Below, piece after piece: positions 7,145-15,922 of a DNA stretch of 64,000 nt. The notes beneath the pieces are model-generated. The model saw only the letters and a program-made list of their open reading frames with translations, was not told where the DNA came from and ran no database searches. The stretch lies in the NCBI RefSeq assembly GCF_030812315.1, contig NZ_JAUSSM010000004.1:1-64000 (forward strand), written 5' to 3'. This DNA is from Arthrobacter oryzae. Its GTDB lineage: Bacteria > Actinomycetota > Actinomycetes > Actinomycetales > Micrococcaceae. Within the stretch, counting starts at the first letter, position 1, and the number at the start of each line of letters is the position of its first letter. Made by a program: the position numbers and the translations under genes.

Positions 7145-8002
7145 ATGAACGACAAGACCGAAGCAACCGAGGCGGACCGGGCACTGAAGCAAAAGCACCG
7201 TGCCATGTGGGCGCAGGGCGACTACCCCGCCCTCGCCAGCGAACTGGTTTCAGACCTCGGGGCAATCCTCGTTGAGGCGTGCGGCATCAAGCCCCGGCAT
7301 CGCGTCCTGGACGTGGCCGCGGGCGCCGGCAACGCGGCGATCCCGGCCGCCATGATGAACGCGGAAGTCATCGCCAGCGACCTGACGCCAGAAATGTTCG
7401 ACGCCGGCCGCCGGCAGGCAGCCGATCGCGGCGCTGAGCTGGAATGGCAGGAGGCGGACGCCGAGGCGCTCCCGTTCCGGGACAACGAGTTCGACGTTGT
7501 GATGTCCTGCCTGGGCGTGATGTTTGCGCCGCACCACCAGGCCGGTGCGGACGAGCTGGTGCGGGTCTGCAAGCCTGACGGCACCATCGGGCTGCTGAGC
7601 TGGACGCCCGAAGGGTTCATCGGGAAGATGTTCGCCACCATGAAGCCGTTCGCTCCGCCGCCCCCGCCCGGCGCGCAGCCGCCGCCGCTCTGGGGCAGCG
7701 AGGACCACGTCCGCGAGCTCTTCGGCAGCAGCGTCACGGACATCAAGGCCGAAAAGCGGACGGTGGCCATCACCAGCTTCCACCACCCGGAGGACTTCCT
7801 GCACTACTTCAAGTCCCACTACGGCCCGACGATCTCCGTGTACAAATTCCTTGGTGAGGACCAGGACAAGGTCAGCGCCCTGGACAAGGCCCTCACGGAA
7901 CTGGCCGACACGTTCCTCGAAGCCCACGGCGACACCACGGCGCAGATGGAATGGGAATACCTGCTGCTCACCGCCAAGAAGGCGCGCCCCGCAACGTCGT
8001 AG
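7145..8002 (+). CDS. SAM-dependent methyltransferase (UbiE/MenG-like class I)
   Basis: A 285-residue class I methyltransferase. Motif I reads VLDVAAGAGNAAIP (near residue 58), followed by the acidic end of beta-2 (VIASDLTPEM) and the post-motif NEFDVVMSCLGVMFAPH. The fold and order match the Methyltransf_11/UbiE group, which methylates small molecules. The substrate is unknown. The start ATG 7145 has AGAGGGG just upstream. It stands alone, and the next gene is convergent. Confidence 0.88.
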   Translation: MNDKTEATEADRALKQKHRAMWAQGDYPALASELVSDLGAILVEACGIKPRHRVLDVAAGAGNAAIPAAMMNAEVIASDLTPEMFDAGRRQAADRGAELEWQEADAEALPFRDNEFDVVMSCLGVMFAPHHQAGADELVRVCKPDGTIGLLSWTPEGFIGKMFATMKPFAPPPPPGAQPPPLWGSEDHVRELFGSSVTDIKAEKRTVAITSFHHPEDFLHYFKSHYGPTISVYKFLGEDQDKVSALDKALTELADTFLEAHGDTTAQMEWEYLLLTAKKARPATS

Positions 8003-8065
8003 CTTTCCGGATCCTCGTCCCCGTCCAAGGCACTGACGCCGTCCATGACCGGCGGATAACGTTGG

Positions 8066-8874
8066 CTATGGCGCGAGCCGATAACCCACGCCGCGCACTG
8101 TTTCAATCCAGCGCGGCGAACGCGAGCTGTCCCCCAGTTGCTTGCGCAGGTTCCCCAGATGGACCTGGACGGCGCGCTCCTCGCCGTCGCTGACGAACGA
8201 GCCGGTGTTGTAAGGCTCGTTCCGCAACCGGCGGACCAGGTCCGCCTTCGTCTGCACCATGCGGCCGTTCTCCATCAGGACCAGGAGCAGGTCGAACTGC
8301 GTACGGGTCAGGTTTAACGGCAACCCCTGGATGGCGGCTGCGCGCGAACCTTCGTGCAATGTCAGGCCCCTGTGCTCAAAATCGCACAGCATTACAGCGC
8401 CGGCGTTCCGGGGCCGAGTGTCGACGGCGGCCGCAACTGGAGCCGGAGGGTGTCTTCCGGGCCGGGAACGTGGCCCCTCGACCTTCTCTCCGAAGGTGGA
8501 ATCCAGCAACCGCGGACGCCTCAGCATCGCTGCGATCCGGCACGCAATTCCCTGGGACGGAATGGCTTGGTGAGGTAGTCGTCCGCCCCAGCCTCGAAGC
8601 CCATCAGCGCATCGGCTTCGTCCATGCGGCCTGTGACCATGATCAGGTAGGCGTTACTGAAAGTCCGGATCCGGCGGGAGGCCTCGATGCCGTCAAAGTC
8701 CGGAAGGCCTACATCCATGGTGACAATGTCCGGGTCGTGTTCCCGCACGGCCTCCACGCCTTCCATTCCCGAAGACGTTTCGAACACGGCAAAACCGAAC
8801 TGCTGGAGGACCTCCTTGAGAGACCTCCTTATGTCGTCGTCGTCTTCGACAACTACTGCAATGCCCCGTTCCAC
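8066..8874 (-). pseudogene. OmpR-type response regulator, frameshifted
   Basis: The receiver domain occupies 8521-8874 with acidic pocket EDDDD, phospho-acceptor Asp54 in TMDVGLP and Lys103 in LTKPF. The winged-helix output domain occupies 8066-8527, ending in WIETVRGVGYRLAP. The linker reads PRELRAGSQRC-stop in one frame and RIAAMLRRPR in the next; an intact OmpR-family linker would read ELRARIAAML. One C is missing near 8537-8541. The halves overlap by seven bases, so two separate proteins are formally possible. No histidine kinase lies nearby. Confidence 0.82.
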
Positions 8875-9313
8875 CGTCTGTCCCCCAAAAAATTACACAC
8901 TGCCCATTGCTGTGCCGAACGTAGGATAATTTCCCCCGATGGAGCGGGCTGGCGTCCGCGACGGACGCTCGCTTGTGTACACACTCCGGCACCTGGTCCT
9001 CCGGCACACCATCCAAGATGTTTCACGTTTTCTATTCGTTGACGTGAACCAATCGGATGGGTTTTATAAATGACATGACGGAGGCCCTGAATACCGAGCC
9101 TACACTCTCGAATTACTTCTCATCCCAAGCTGCACACCCAAATTTGCGCAATTCTTGATCTTTGCAGAAAATTTCGCATTTTGAGGTTCTGACGGGCTCA
9201 AATATTGATGCAGCAAGACTATTGCCTTTTGTGACAGGTCTGACTGATGATCATCGTGTGCTCAATGGGGGCGCAAAGCTGCTCGCTGGGGAGCAACACA
9301 TAAGGGGCGTTGC
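8875..9313. other. intergenic region, locally AT-rich
   Basis: About 440 bases between the divergent response regulator and the GH16-like gene. Positions 9040-9260 are clearly poorer in GC than the surroundings. No convincing gene was seen. It must hold promoters for both flanking genes, but no unambiguous pair of boxes was picked out. Confidence 0.5.
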
Positions 9314-10399
9314 ATGGCTTCTTCTCGGTTACCTGTCTCACATTCCAACCGCCCGCTGAGATCCCTGGCCATGCTGGCGGCCGCGAGCCTGGCTATGCTG
9401 GCATGCATGCCCTCCGCACAGGCGGCGGAAACCACTCCGCCGGACCCCGGTCCTGCCGGCAGCTTTTCCTGGAAGGGCTTCAATTGGGAAAAGCGCTTCT
9501 GGGGCGGGGCCCCGCAGTACAACAGGCTCTTTGACGCAGCCAACGTCAGCAATCCCGACTCCAACGGCCACGTCACCCTGAAACTGACCAATCCAACCGG
9601 CGAAGCCCCCGTTGGCGCTGAATTTCAGTCCACCCGCCAGGGCTTCGGCTATGGAACCTACAGCACCACAGTGGAAAAGAACCTCAGCCTCCTGCAAAAG
9701 GAAGTGGTGTGGGGCTGCCTGTTCACATACGATCCCCTGGCCGAGCCCGGCTACAACGAAATCGACCTCTGCGAAGCATCGGCTTGGGGTGGCGGTGCCG
9801 CCTACGGCGAATCATGGCCGGTCAGCCAGGGCCACGGGTATTGGTTCGACGCCACCAAACCTCCGGGCGAAGGCAACAACACGGTGGTTTTTGATGTCAC
9901 CACAAGCCCCATCACCACCCACCGGATGGTGTGGGAGCCGGGCAAGCTGACCTTCGAGACGTACGCGGGTGAGGGCTTCGCCGGCACTCTCCTGAAGCGC
10001 ACGGTCCTACAGGGAACCACAGTTCCCGCCCCGGCGAAGGAGCAGGTCCATTTCAACCTGTGGGTCACGGGCGGCGGGGGCGGGGATCCTGCCCATGTGA
10101 GTCCGGAGTCAGTGGTGGTCCGGGATTTCTCCTTCGTACCCGCGGCCACCGCGTCGCCGCCCCCGACGACGTCGGCCATCAAACTGTCCTCAACCACCGC
10201 TAAAGCCAAGGGCGTGAACACCACCACGCTGAAGTGGACCGGTGCCACGGGCACCAACGTGACGCTTTGGATCAACGGCGCCCCGAAGACAGTGCCCAAC
10301 ACGGGCAGCTACGTCAACAAGTTCAAGGGTGGCAACACCACCACGTACAAGGTGTGCGACAGTGGCGGATGCTCGGGCGTCCTAAGCGTGGTCACCTGA
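9314..10399 (+). CDS. secreted GH16-like (concanavalin-fold) protein
   Basis: A 361-residue exported protein. A signal peptide runs to about residue 37 (cleavage after SAQA). It is followed by a jelly-roll domain of roughly 230 residues with the GH16 active-site pattern ExDxxE (EIDLCEA, near residue 155). A PP-rich linker and a C-terminal Ig-like domain with two Cys follow (KVCDSGGCSG). GH16 enzymes cleave beta-glucans, agar or related polymers; the substrate here is unknown and a lectin-like role is possible. It is followed directly by a strong terminator. Confidence 0.8.
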   Translation: MASSRLPVSHSNRPLRSLAMLAAASLAMLACMPSAQAAETTPPDPGPAGSFSWKGFNWEKRFWGGAPQYNRLFDAANVSNPDSNGHVTLKLTNPTGEAPVGAEFQSTRQGFGYGTYSTTVEKNLSLLQKEVVWGCLFTYDPLAEPGYNEIDLCEASAWGGGAAYGESWPVSQGHGYWFDATKPPGEGNNTVVFDVTTSPITTHRMVWEPGKLTFETYAGEGFAGTLLKRTVLQGTTVPAPAKEQVHFNLWVTGGGGGDPAHVSPESVVVRDFSFVPAATASPPPTTSAIKLSSTTAKAKGVNTTTLKWTGATGTNVTLWINGAPKTVPNTGSYVNKFKGGNTTTYKVCDSGGCSGVLSVVT

Positions 10400-10418
10400 C
10401 GACGTCCAGTCCAAACAC

Positions 10419-10456
10419 AAGTGCAGGGCGTCCGGATTACCGGGCGCCCTGCACTT
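10419..10456. terminator. terminator after the GH16-like gene
   Basis: Stem AAGTGCAGGGCG / CGCCCTGCACTT (12 bp) with a 14-base loop, followed by T-rich sequence on the plus strand. It also lies just after the small minus-strand gene (stop 10490), so it may serve both directions. Confidence 0.8.
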
Positions 10457-10489
10457 TGGTTCTCTTCTCAGCTTTTACGGCGGAACAGC

Positions 10490-10654
10490 CTAGGACTTGT
10501 CGCCCCGAACGGGAACAATCCGCTTAATGGCAAGGCCCAATGCCACGAGGGCAAAAGCTGCAAGCGCAAACCAGAAAATATCACCCGCGCCGGTCATGGC
10601 AAGAGTTCCGGAACCCACTCCGGCCGCGGCTGGAGCTGCTGGGTTGTCATACAT
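10490..10654 (-). CDS. 54-residue membrane protein with LAMTG sortase-like signal
   Basis: A short gene starting at ATG 10654, six bases after the glycosyltransferase stop. The protein is an Ala/Pro/Gly-rich 17-residue head, then TLAMTGAGD, a hydrophobic segment (FWFALAAFALVALGLAI) and a basic tail (KRIVPVRGDK). LAxTG plus membrane segment plus basic tail is the sorting signal used by actinobacterial class E sortases. There is no N-terminal signal peptide, so it may be only a membrane-anchored peptide. The tight link to the GT2 gene suggests a shared transcript and a related role. Confidence 0.7.
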   Translation of the reverse strand: MYDNPAAPAAAGVGSGTLAMTGAGDIFWFALAAFALVALGLAIKRIVPVRGDKS

Positions 10655-10659
10655 AGTTA

Positions 10660-11763
10660 TTACCAGGCTTTCTTTTTATTGAGGGCTGCGTCCAGGTACG
10701 CCTTCGCGTGGGCCGCCTGCAGAAACAGGTCAATCACCAGCTCGTACATGGTGGCGGCGGCGAGCATGTATTTCCATCCCCGCAGCCGCAGCGTGACCAC
10801 ACGTTCGATCACGAAGACACCGGTCACGGCCAGCCAGAACGGCTGAATGTTCAGCCCGGCCCCCGTGCCCAGTGCAAACGCCACCGTGCCGAAGTAGGCC
10901 AGCGTCACCAGGACGCCCACCATTGCCAGGACCTGCCGGCCCCAGTACGGGCGCGTGACCCGGGTCCAGCCATACTGCACGCAGTTCTCCACCGCCCCGC
11001 GCTTCCACCGGAGCCGCTGCGCCCACAGTTCGCGCCAGGTCGGCATCACTTCGGTCACCAGCGTGCAGTCCGCCGGCGATTTGATCCGGTACCGCAGCGT
11101 CAGCAGGGCAAACGAGAGCTCGTTGTCCTCGGTCAGGACGGAGGTGTCGTACACCCCGCCGCGGCCATTCCCCGGCGGCAGCGACCCGTCCAGCCTGGCC
11201 GCGATGACATCGCGGAGCGTACGTGTCCGGAACAGGGCTGCCGTGCCGGTGACCACCAGGCACTTGCCCTTGAGGCGCTTCACGTCACGGGCGTACCGGG
11301 CGTATTCGTTGCGCTGCAGGTGCCCCACGAATCCGCCGCCGTGACCGCCACGGAAAACGCCGCCTACGGCGCCAAGCCTGGAGTCCCGCTGCAAATGGGA
11401 CACGGCCCGTTCGATGAAGTCATCGGAAAGCTGCGAATCTGCGTCCTGAATGAGAATCATGTCTTCGGGCTCGGCCGCGGGCAGGAGGCCACCAAGTGCA
11501 AAGTTCAGCGCACCGGCCTTCTTGTCAGCGTTTCCTTCGGTGCAGAGAACCTCGGCGCCCTCCTCGAGGGCGATGTCCGCCGTGGCATCGGTGCAATTGT
11601 CTGCCACCACAATCACCCTGTCCGGGCGGCGTCCCTGGCGCTTCAGTGACCTCAGGGTTTTTCCGATGCCTGCGGCCTCATTGTGCGCCGGTACGACGAC
11701 GGTAATCACAGAACCACCGGCTCGGAAAAAGGCAAAACGGAAGCCTGGAAATTCCGGCCACAA
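10660..11763 (-). CDS. membrane glycosyltransferase family 2
   Basis: A 367-residue processive-type GT2. The N-terminal catalytic domain starts at VITVVVPAHNE and contains IQDADS (DxD, metal and UDP-sugar binding), TEDNEL and QRLRWKRG (the QxxRW motif of cellulose- and hyaluronan-synthase-like enzymes). Two or three C-terminal membrane segments follow (MVGVLVTLAYFGTVAFALG and WLAVTGVFVIERV). It probably polymerises or transfers sugars at the inner face of the membrane. The start is uncertain: TTG at 11763 or a GTG just before ITVVV. It is cotranscribed with the LAMTG microprotein. Confidence 0.85.
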   Translation of the reverse strand: MWPEFPGFRFAFFRAGGSVITVVVPAHNEAAGIGKTLRSLKRQGRRPDRVIVVADNCTDATADIALEEGAEVLCTEGNADKKAGALNFALGGLLPAAEPEDMILIQDADSQLSDDFIERAVSHLQRDSRLGAVGGVFRGGHGGGFVGHLQRNEYARYARDVKRLKGKCLVVTGTAALFRTRTLRDVIAARLDGSLPPGNGRGGVYDTSVLTEDNELSFALLTLRYRIKSPADCTLVTEVMPTWRELWAQRLRWKRGAVENCVQYGWTRVTRPYWGRQVLAMVGVLVTLAYFGTVAFALGTGAGLNIQPFWLAVTGVFVIERVVTLRLRGWKYMLAAATMYELVIDLFLQAAHAKAYLDAALNKKKAW

Positions 11764-12100
11764 GTCTGGATAATTACATTAAGTTGTGACATGCAACGCA
11801 TTAGTTAATTCGTCCCCACGGGAATTCACTGAATTCTTCTTGGGTTTGAGCGTTTCACCAATAATGCAATTCAACGGCAGAGAATGGACAAGGAACGCGC
11901 AAGATCCAGTAAAGATGAACGCAACGCAAGCTGGGCTCAAGCCTGGTGGCGCTGAGATTGCGTACTGCGCACCGCGGTGGCGTCCCGCCGACGTGCACAA
12001 CCTCAGCCGCAACGTTGCGCATCGGCGATGCGCAGACGAGCATCGGCCGGGCCCGGGTCATCCACGTCCCGCCCACCTTCGCCATGCAATTTCTTCGAAG
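11764..12100. other. intergenic region
   Basis: Roughly 340 bases between divergent genes. The open frames seen here have no ribosome binding site and no recognisable product. The sequence near 11770-11890 is AT-rich and should contain the glycosyltransferase promoter. Confidence 0.4.
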
Positions 12101-12122
12101 TTTGTTCTAACATAAGGACAAA
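12101..12122 (+). promoter_or_regulatory. inverted-repeat operator upstream of the oxidoreductase
   Basis: TTTGTTC-N8-GGACAAA, an almost perfect inverted repeat 46 bases before the GTG start. TAACAT in the centre (12108-12113) could be the -10 box, so a bound repressor would block transcription. Part of it, TGTTCTAACA, fits the corynebacterial IolR consensus except for one base, but that link is tentative. Confidence 0.45.
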
Positions 12123-12167
12123 CTGTTCCAGTGTGGGGAGAGGCCCCTGGGAGACGAAGGAGATCTT

Positions 12168-13196
12168 GTGAAACTTGGACTCGTTGGATTCGGCTTCGGC
12201 GGCCGGATCTTCCACGCCCCGTTCATCACGGCCGCCGACGGGGTGGACCTCGCCGGCATCGTGACCCGCTCCCCTGTCCGCCGCGCGGAGGCCGCGGAGG
12301 AATACCCGGAAGTGCCGCTCTACGGCTCCCTGACAGAGCTGCTCGCCGCCGGCGTGGATGCGGTAGTGATCACCACGCCGCCCGAAACGCGCCGCGAGCT
12401 GGTGCTCGAGGCGATCGCGGCCGGGGTCCACGTGGTGGCGGACAAGCCCTTCGCACCGAACGCCGAAGTGGCGCGCGAACTGGTCAAGGCGGCGGCCGAC
12501 GCCGGTGTGATCCTCAATGTGTTCCACAACCGCCGCTGGGACACGGACATCCGCACGCTCCGCTCGGTGCTGGACTCCGGTGAGGTGGGACAGGTGGCTC
12601 GATTCGAGTCCCGCTTCGATTTCGACCAGCCGGAGACCCTCGAGGCCGGCCCCGCCGGGGGCTTGCTGCGCGACCTCGGCAGCCACCTGGTGGACCAGGC
12701 GCTGTGGCTCTTCGGCCCGGCGGCCAGCGTCTACGCCACTCTCGACTGGGCGGACCTGGACGCCGGCCGCACCGACTCGGGCTTCTTCGTGACCATCACG
12801 CACCGGAGCGGCGTGCGGTCCCATGTGTCGGCCACCAAGAGCAACCGGCTCGTCGCGCGGGAAATGCGGCTGCTCGGCTCCGACGGAAGCTATGTCTCGC
12901 AGCAGTCCGACGTGCAGGCCGATGCCGCCATTGCGGGCGCGCGCCCGGTGAACGACCCGGCCGCGTGGGGTTACGAAGACGAATCCCGTTGGGGAACGCT
13001 CACGACGGCGGCGGGCCAGGTCCGCGTGCCGTCCGAGCAAGGCGCGTATCACGCCTACTACGAGCAGTTAGCCCTGGCCGGTGCCGGCAAGGGACCCCAG
13101 CCGGTCCCCGGCAGCGAGGCCGTCCACACCCTCGAGGTCCTGGACGCCGCCCGGCTCAGCGACGCCGAGTCTCGCTCGGTGGACATCGCCGGCTGA
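12168..13196 (+). CDS. Gfo/Idh/MocA family oxidoreductase
   Basis: A 342-residue NAD(P)-dependent sugar or polyol dehydrogenase. The N-terminal Rossmann motif is GLVGFGFGGRIFHAP, with ITTPPETRRELV and VVADKPFAPNAEVA (the conserved K of the EKP-type motif) following. The C-terminal domain carries NVFHNRRWD and LRDLGSHLVDQALW with the catalytic-type Asp/His pair. The GTG start at 12168 has AAGGAGA about six bases upstream. The exact substrate is unknown. Expression is probably controlled through the inverted repeat at 12101-12122. Confidence 0.88.
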   Translation: MKLGLVGFGFGGRIFHAPFITAADGVDLAGIVTRSPVRRAEAAEEYPEVPLYGSLTELLAAGVDAVVITTPPETRRELVLEAIAAGVHVVADKPFAPNAEVARELVKAAADAGVILNVFHNRRWDTDIRTLRSVLDSGEVGQVARFESRFDFDQPETLEAGPAGGLLRDLGSHLVDQALWLFGPAASVYATLDWADLDAGRTDSGFFVTITHRSGVRSHVSATKSNRLVAREMRLLGSDGSYVSQQSDVQADAAIAGARPVNDPAAWGYEDESRWGTLTTAAGQVRVPSEQGAYHAYYEQLALAGAGKGPQPVPGSEAVHTLEVLDAARLSDAESRSVDIAG

Positions 13197-13242
13197 CCGC
13201 GCGCCGGCCAGCCCAAGCCGGCGCCACAAGGGCAGGAACCCC

Positions 13243-13283
13243 GACGGCGGGAGGCCGGCAGCGTGTGCCGGCCTCCCGCCGTC
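13243..13283. terminator. bidirectional terminator between convergent genes
   Basis: A perfect 18-bp stem, GACGGCGGGAGGCCGGCA pairing with TGCCGGCCTCCCGCCGTC, with a 5-base loop. It lies between the stops of the oxidoreductase (13196) and the phosphatase (13307). Confidence 0.85.
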
Positions 13284-13306
13284 GTACGTTCGGTGGTTGA
13301 ACTTCC

Positions 13307-14953
13307 CTACCGTTCCGGGTGGAGGGCCTTGCTCCAGAGGACGGTGCCGTTGGCGTTGCGTAGGCTGACGGTGAAGACGTCGTCCTCGTCCAGGTCCACG
13401 TGGCCGAAGAACTGGTTTTCGCCGCTGCGCGGGGACTGGTTAGCGTAGGCGCCGGTCCTGTGGAACGCCACCTGTGGGCCGAAGGTGCCGTCCAGTTCGC
13501 CGGGGCCGAAGCTGCCGGCGTTGATGGGGCCGGCCACGAATTCCCAGAAGGGGTCGAAGTCCGTGAAGCCTGCACGCTCGGGCGAGTAGTGGTGCGCGGC
13601 GCAGTAGTGGACGTCGGCGGTCAGCCAGACCACGTTTTTAACCCGGTTGCGCTTCAATGTGGAGAGCACCCCGGCGATCTCGAGTTCCTTGCCCAAGGGG
13701 GCGCCGGGGTCGCGGTTGGCCAGGGATTCCTGGTTCACGGGGCCGTCGGGGACGATCAGGCCGAGCGGGAGGTCGGCGGAGATGACCTTCCAGGTGGCCT
13801 TCGACCTGCTGACCTCCGTGGTGAGCCAGCGCGCCTGCTCCTCGCCGAGGATGTGGGTGAGGTGCGTTTCCCTGCCGTCGGTGTTGGGGTCCTTGAAGGT
13901 GCGCATGTCCAGGCAGATGACGTCCAGCTGGGGGCCGCGGGAGATCTTGCGGTAGATGCGGGCGGGTTCGAAGCCGGTGCTGCCGTCACCTGCCCGGGTG
14001 CCGAGGCCGGAGACGGGCTGGTATTCCTGCCAGGCCTGGCGGCCGCGGGCGGCGAGCACGTCCACGCGGCGTTCGGTGTAGCGCGGGTCGGTGAGGATCT
14101 CCCCCGGGTACCAGTTGTTGGTGGTTTCGTGGTCGTCCCACTGGGCGATCACCGGGACCTCTGCGTACAGGGCGCGGACGTTGCGGTCCATGAGGTTGTA
14201 GCGGTGCCGGCCGCGGTACTCATTGAGGGTTTCGGCCACCTTCGAGACCTCCTCGGTGACCAGGTTGCGCCAGATCTGCCCGTCGGGCTCGGTGACCTGC
14301 GCGGCGATGGGGCCGTCGGCGTAGATGGTGTCGCCGGAGTGGATGAAGAAGTCCGGCTTGGTGGCGTGCATGGCCGCGTAGCCGCGCATGCCGCCGATCT
14401 CCTCGTTGATGCCCCAGCCCTGGCCCGCGGTGTCGCCGGTCCAGACGAAGCTCTGCTTGCGCGGTGCGCGGCCGCTGCTGAGCAGGCCGGTTCCGCTTGC
14501 TGACGAACCGGGGGCGGTACTGAAGGAGCCCTGCGCGGTTTCGCCGGCGTTGCCGTCGGCGTCCTCGAAGTGCAGGGTGAGCGCGAACCGGGTGCCGGCC
14601 GGGAGGTGCTCGGCGTTGATCCGGGAGGTGAAGTCGGTGGCTTCGCTGCCGGCACTCCCCCGCAGCACCCGCTGGAAGGCGCGGCCGCCGCGGAGCGGGG
14701 CACCGTCCTCGTCCACCGCGAGCAGGTTGGCCACCAGCCGGCCGGGCCCCGACGCACGGGACCACAGCACGCCGGAATCGGCGGTGACATCGCCGGTGGC
14801 GATGCCGGACGGGAGGGTCAGACGGTTGCGGACCAGCGCGATGCCAGCGGGGCTGGTTGCGTGGGCGGCAGCGGTTGCGGCGGGCACGACGGTGGCAGCA
14901 CCGGCGGCGGCCAGGGCACCTTTGAGGACATTTCGGCGGGTGAAAGCAGTCAT
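13307..14953 (-). CDS. phoD: secreted alkaline phosphatase/phosphodiesterase PhoD
   Basis: A 548-residue PhoD-family enzyme that releases phosphate from phosphate esters outside the membrane. A Tat signal (TRRNVLKGALAAAG) is followed by an N-terminal beta domain (residues about 40-140). The metal-binding catalytic domain carries FIHSGDTIYADG, IAQWDDHETTNNW and VVWLTADVHYC, the Fe/Ca-binding positions of the family. Tat export fits folding with metal in the cytoplasm. A second, distinct PhoD lies at 28636-30228. It is transcribed divergently from the iron-controlled operon. Confidence 0.9.
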   Translation of the reverse strand: MTAFTRRNVLKGALAAAGAATVVPAATAAAHATSPAGIALVRNRLTLPSGIATGDVTADSGVLWSRASGPGRLVANLLAVDEDGAPLRGGRAFQRVLRGSAGSEATDFTSRINAEHLPAGTRFALTLHFEDADGNAGETAQGSFSTAPGSSASGTGLLSSGRAPRKQSFVWTGDTAGQGWGINEEIGGMRGYAAMHATKPDFFIHSGDTIYADGPIAAQVTEPDGQIWRNLVTEEVSKVAETLNEYRGRHRYNLMDRNVRALYAEVPVIAQWDDHETTNNWYPGEILTDPRYTERRVDVLAARGRQAWQEYQPVSGLGTRAGDGSTGFEPARIYRKISRGPQLDVICLDMRTFKDPNTDGRETHLTHILGEEQARWLTTEVSRSKATWKVISADLPLGLIVPDGPVNQESLANRDPGAPLGKELEIAGVLSTLKRNRVKNVVWLTADVHYCAAHHYSPERAGFTDFDPFWEFVAGPINAGSFGPGELDGTFGPQVAFHRTGAYANQSPRSGENQFFGHVDLDEDDVFTVSLRNANGTVLWSKALHPER

Positions 14954-15070
14954 GGGTTCATCGTTGTGGTCCCGGATGAACCGGTGGTGGCGGGGGTGTG
15001 AACGGCGGTTGAGTCCGCCCTGACCCGCTTGACCGGACCGGCCAAAGACTCTGTGACGACTCTTGCGTAA

Positions 15071-15106
15071 TTGATAATGATTCTTGATAAGGTTAGGCTA
15101 TCCGTC
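15071..15106 (+). promoter_or_regulatory. promoter with DtxR/IdeR iron box
   Basis: -35 TTGATA (15071-15076), 17-base spacer, -10 TAGGCT (15094-15099). The sequence TAAGGTTAGGCTATCCGTC (15088-15106) matches the DtxR/IdeR box TTAGGTTAGGCTAACCTAA at most positions, with a near-perfect left arm. The box covers the -10, so an iron-loaded DtxR-type repressor should shut the operon off when iron is plentiful. It also rules out the longer reading frame as the start of the first gene. Confidence 0.75.
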
Positions 15107-15133
15107 CAAGCCCGTTCACCTGAAAGTTGGGAA

Positions 15134-15922
15134 ATGACTGCCGCCATCATGGTGCAGGACCTGTCGGTTTCCCTGCATGGCCGCCCCTTGGTGGACGGCC
15201 TCACCTTTGACCTTGCACCGGGCGAGAAGGTTGCGCTGCTGGGCGCCTCGGGCTCCGGGAAGTCGCTGACTGCGTCTGCCCTGCTCGGCACGCTTCCCGC
15301 CAGGATGGACGTCTCCGGCCGCCTCCGGCTGGACGGCAGGGATGTGCCACTGGCCCGTCGGCGGCCGGGATCGGCAGGATCCGGAATGCTCGCGGCGATT
15401 CACCAGGACCCGACGACCGCCCTCAACCCCCTGGTGCCGCTGGGAAAGCAGCTGGCGATTCCGCTGCGGCGGGAGGGCCACTCGGCGCCGGAGGCACGCG
15501 AACGCGCGGCGGGCCTGCTCGCGTCGGTGGGCATCGGAGACCCTGCCCGCGTCCTCGCCAGCTACAGCGGGGAACTCTCGGGAGGGGAGCTGCAGAGGGT
15601 CTGCATTGCCCTGGCCCTGGCCTGCCGCCCCACGGTCCTGGTTGCCGACGAGCCCACCACTGCCCTGGACATGGTGAGCCAGGCCAAGGTCCTGGACGTG
15701 CTGGCAAGGCAATCCACAGCAGGGCCCGCCACGTTGTTCATCACCCACGACCTGGCCGTGGCGCAGGCCCTGTGCAGCCGCGCTCTGGTCATGTCCTCCG
15801 GCCGCATCGTCGAACAAGGCCCCATGGATACCCTGCTCACTCAGCCCTCGCATCCGTACACCGCCCGGCTCGTCGAGGCCGCCAGCATAGTCCGCCCTGC
15901 CGGGCTGGAGCTTCCCGCATGA
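15134..15922 (+). CDS. ABC transporter ATPase 1 (oligopeptide/metallophore type)
   Basis: A 262-residue ATPase of the Dpp/Opp/Nik family. Walker A GASGSGKSLT, Q-loop AAIHQDPTTALNP, signature LSGGELQRV, Walker B VLVADEPTTALD and switch His FITHDL are all intact. The HPYTARL tail is typical of DppD/NikD. The start ATG 15134 was chosen because the promoter and iron box extend to 15106. It overlaps the second ATPase by four bases (ATGA). In this operon it should energise uptake of an iron- or metal-binding compound. Confidence 0.88.
   Translation: MTAAIMVQDLSVSLHGRPLVDGLTFDLAPGEKVALLGASGSGKSLTASALLGTLPARMDVSGRLRLDGRDVPLARRRPGSAGSGMLAAIHQDPTTALNPLVPLGKQLAIPLRREGHSAPEARERAAGLLASVGIGDPARVLASYSGELSGGELQRVCIALALACRPTVLVADEPTTALDMVSQAKVLDVLARQSTAGPATLFITHDLAVAQALCSRALVMSSGRIVEQGPMDTLLTQPSHPYTARLVEAASIVRPAGLELPA

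Noticed and set aside
12003..13052. Long minus-strand frame opposite the oxidoreductase
   Set aside because: It is the Arg/Gly-rich mirror of a clear Gfo/Idh/MocA gene in GC-rich DNA.
15071..15133. Upstream start for the first ATPase of the iron operon
   Set aside because: The added codons overlap the -35, -10 and iron box and add no conserved residues.
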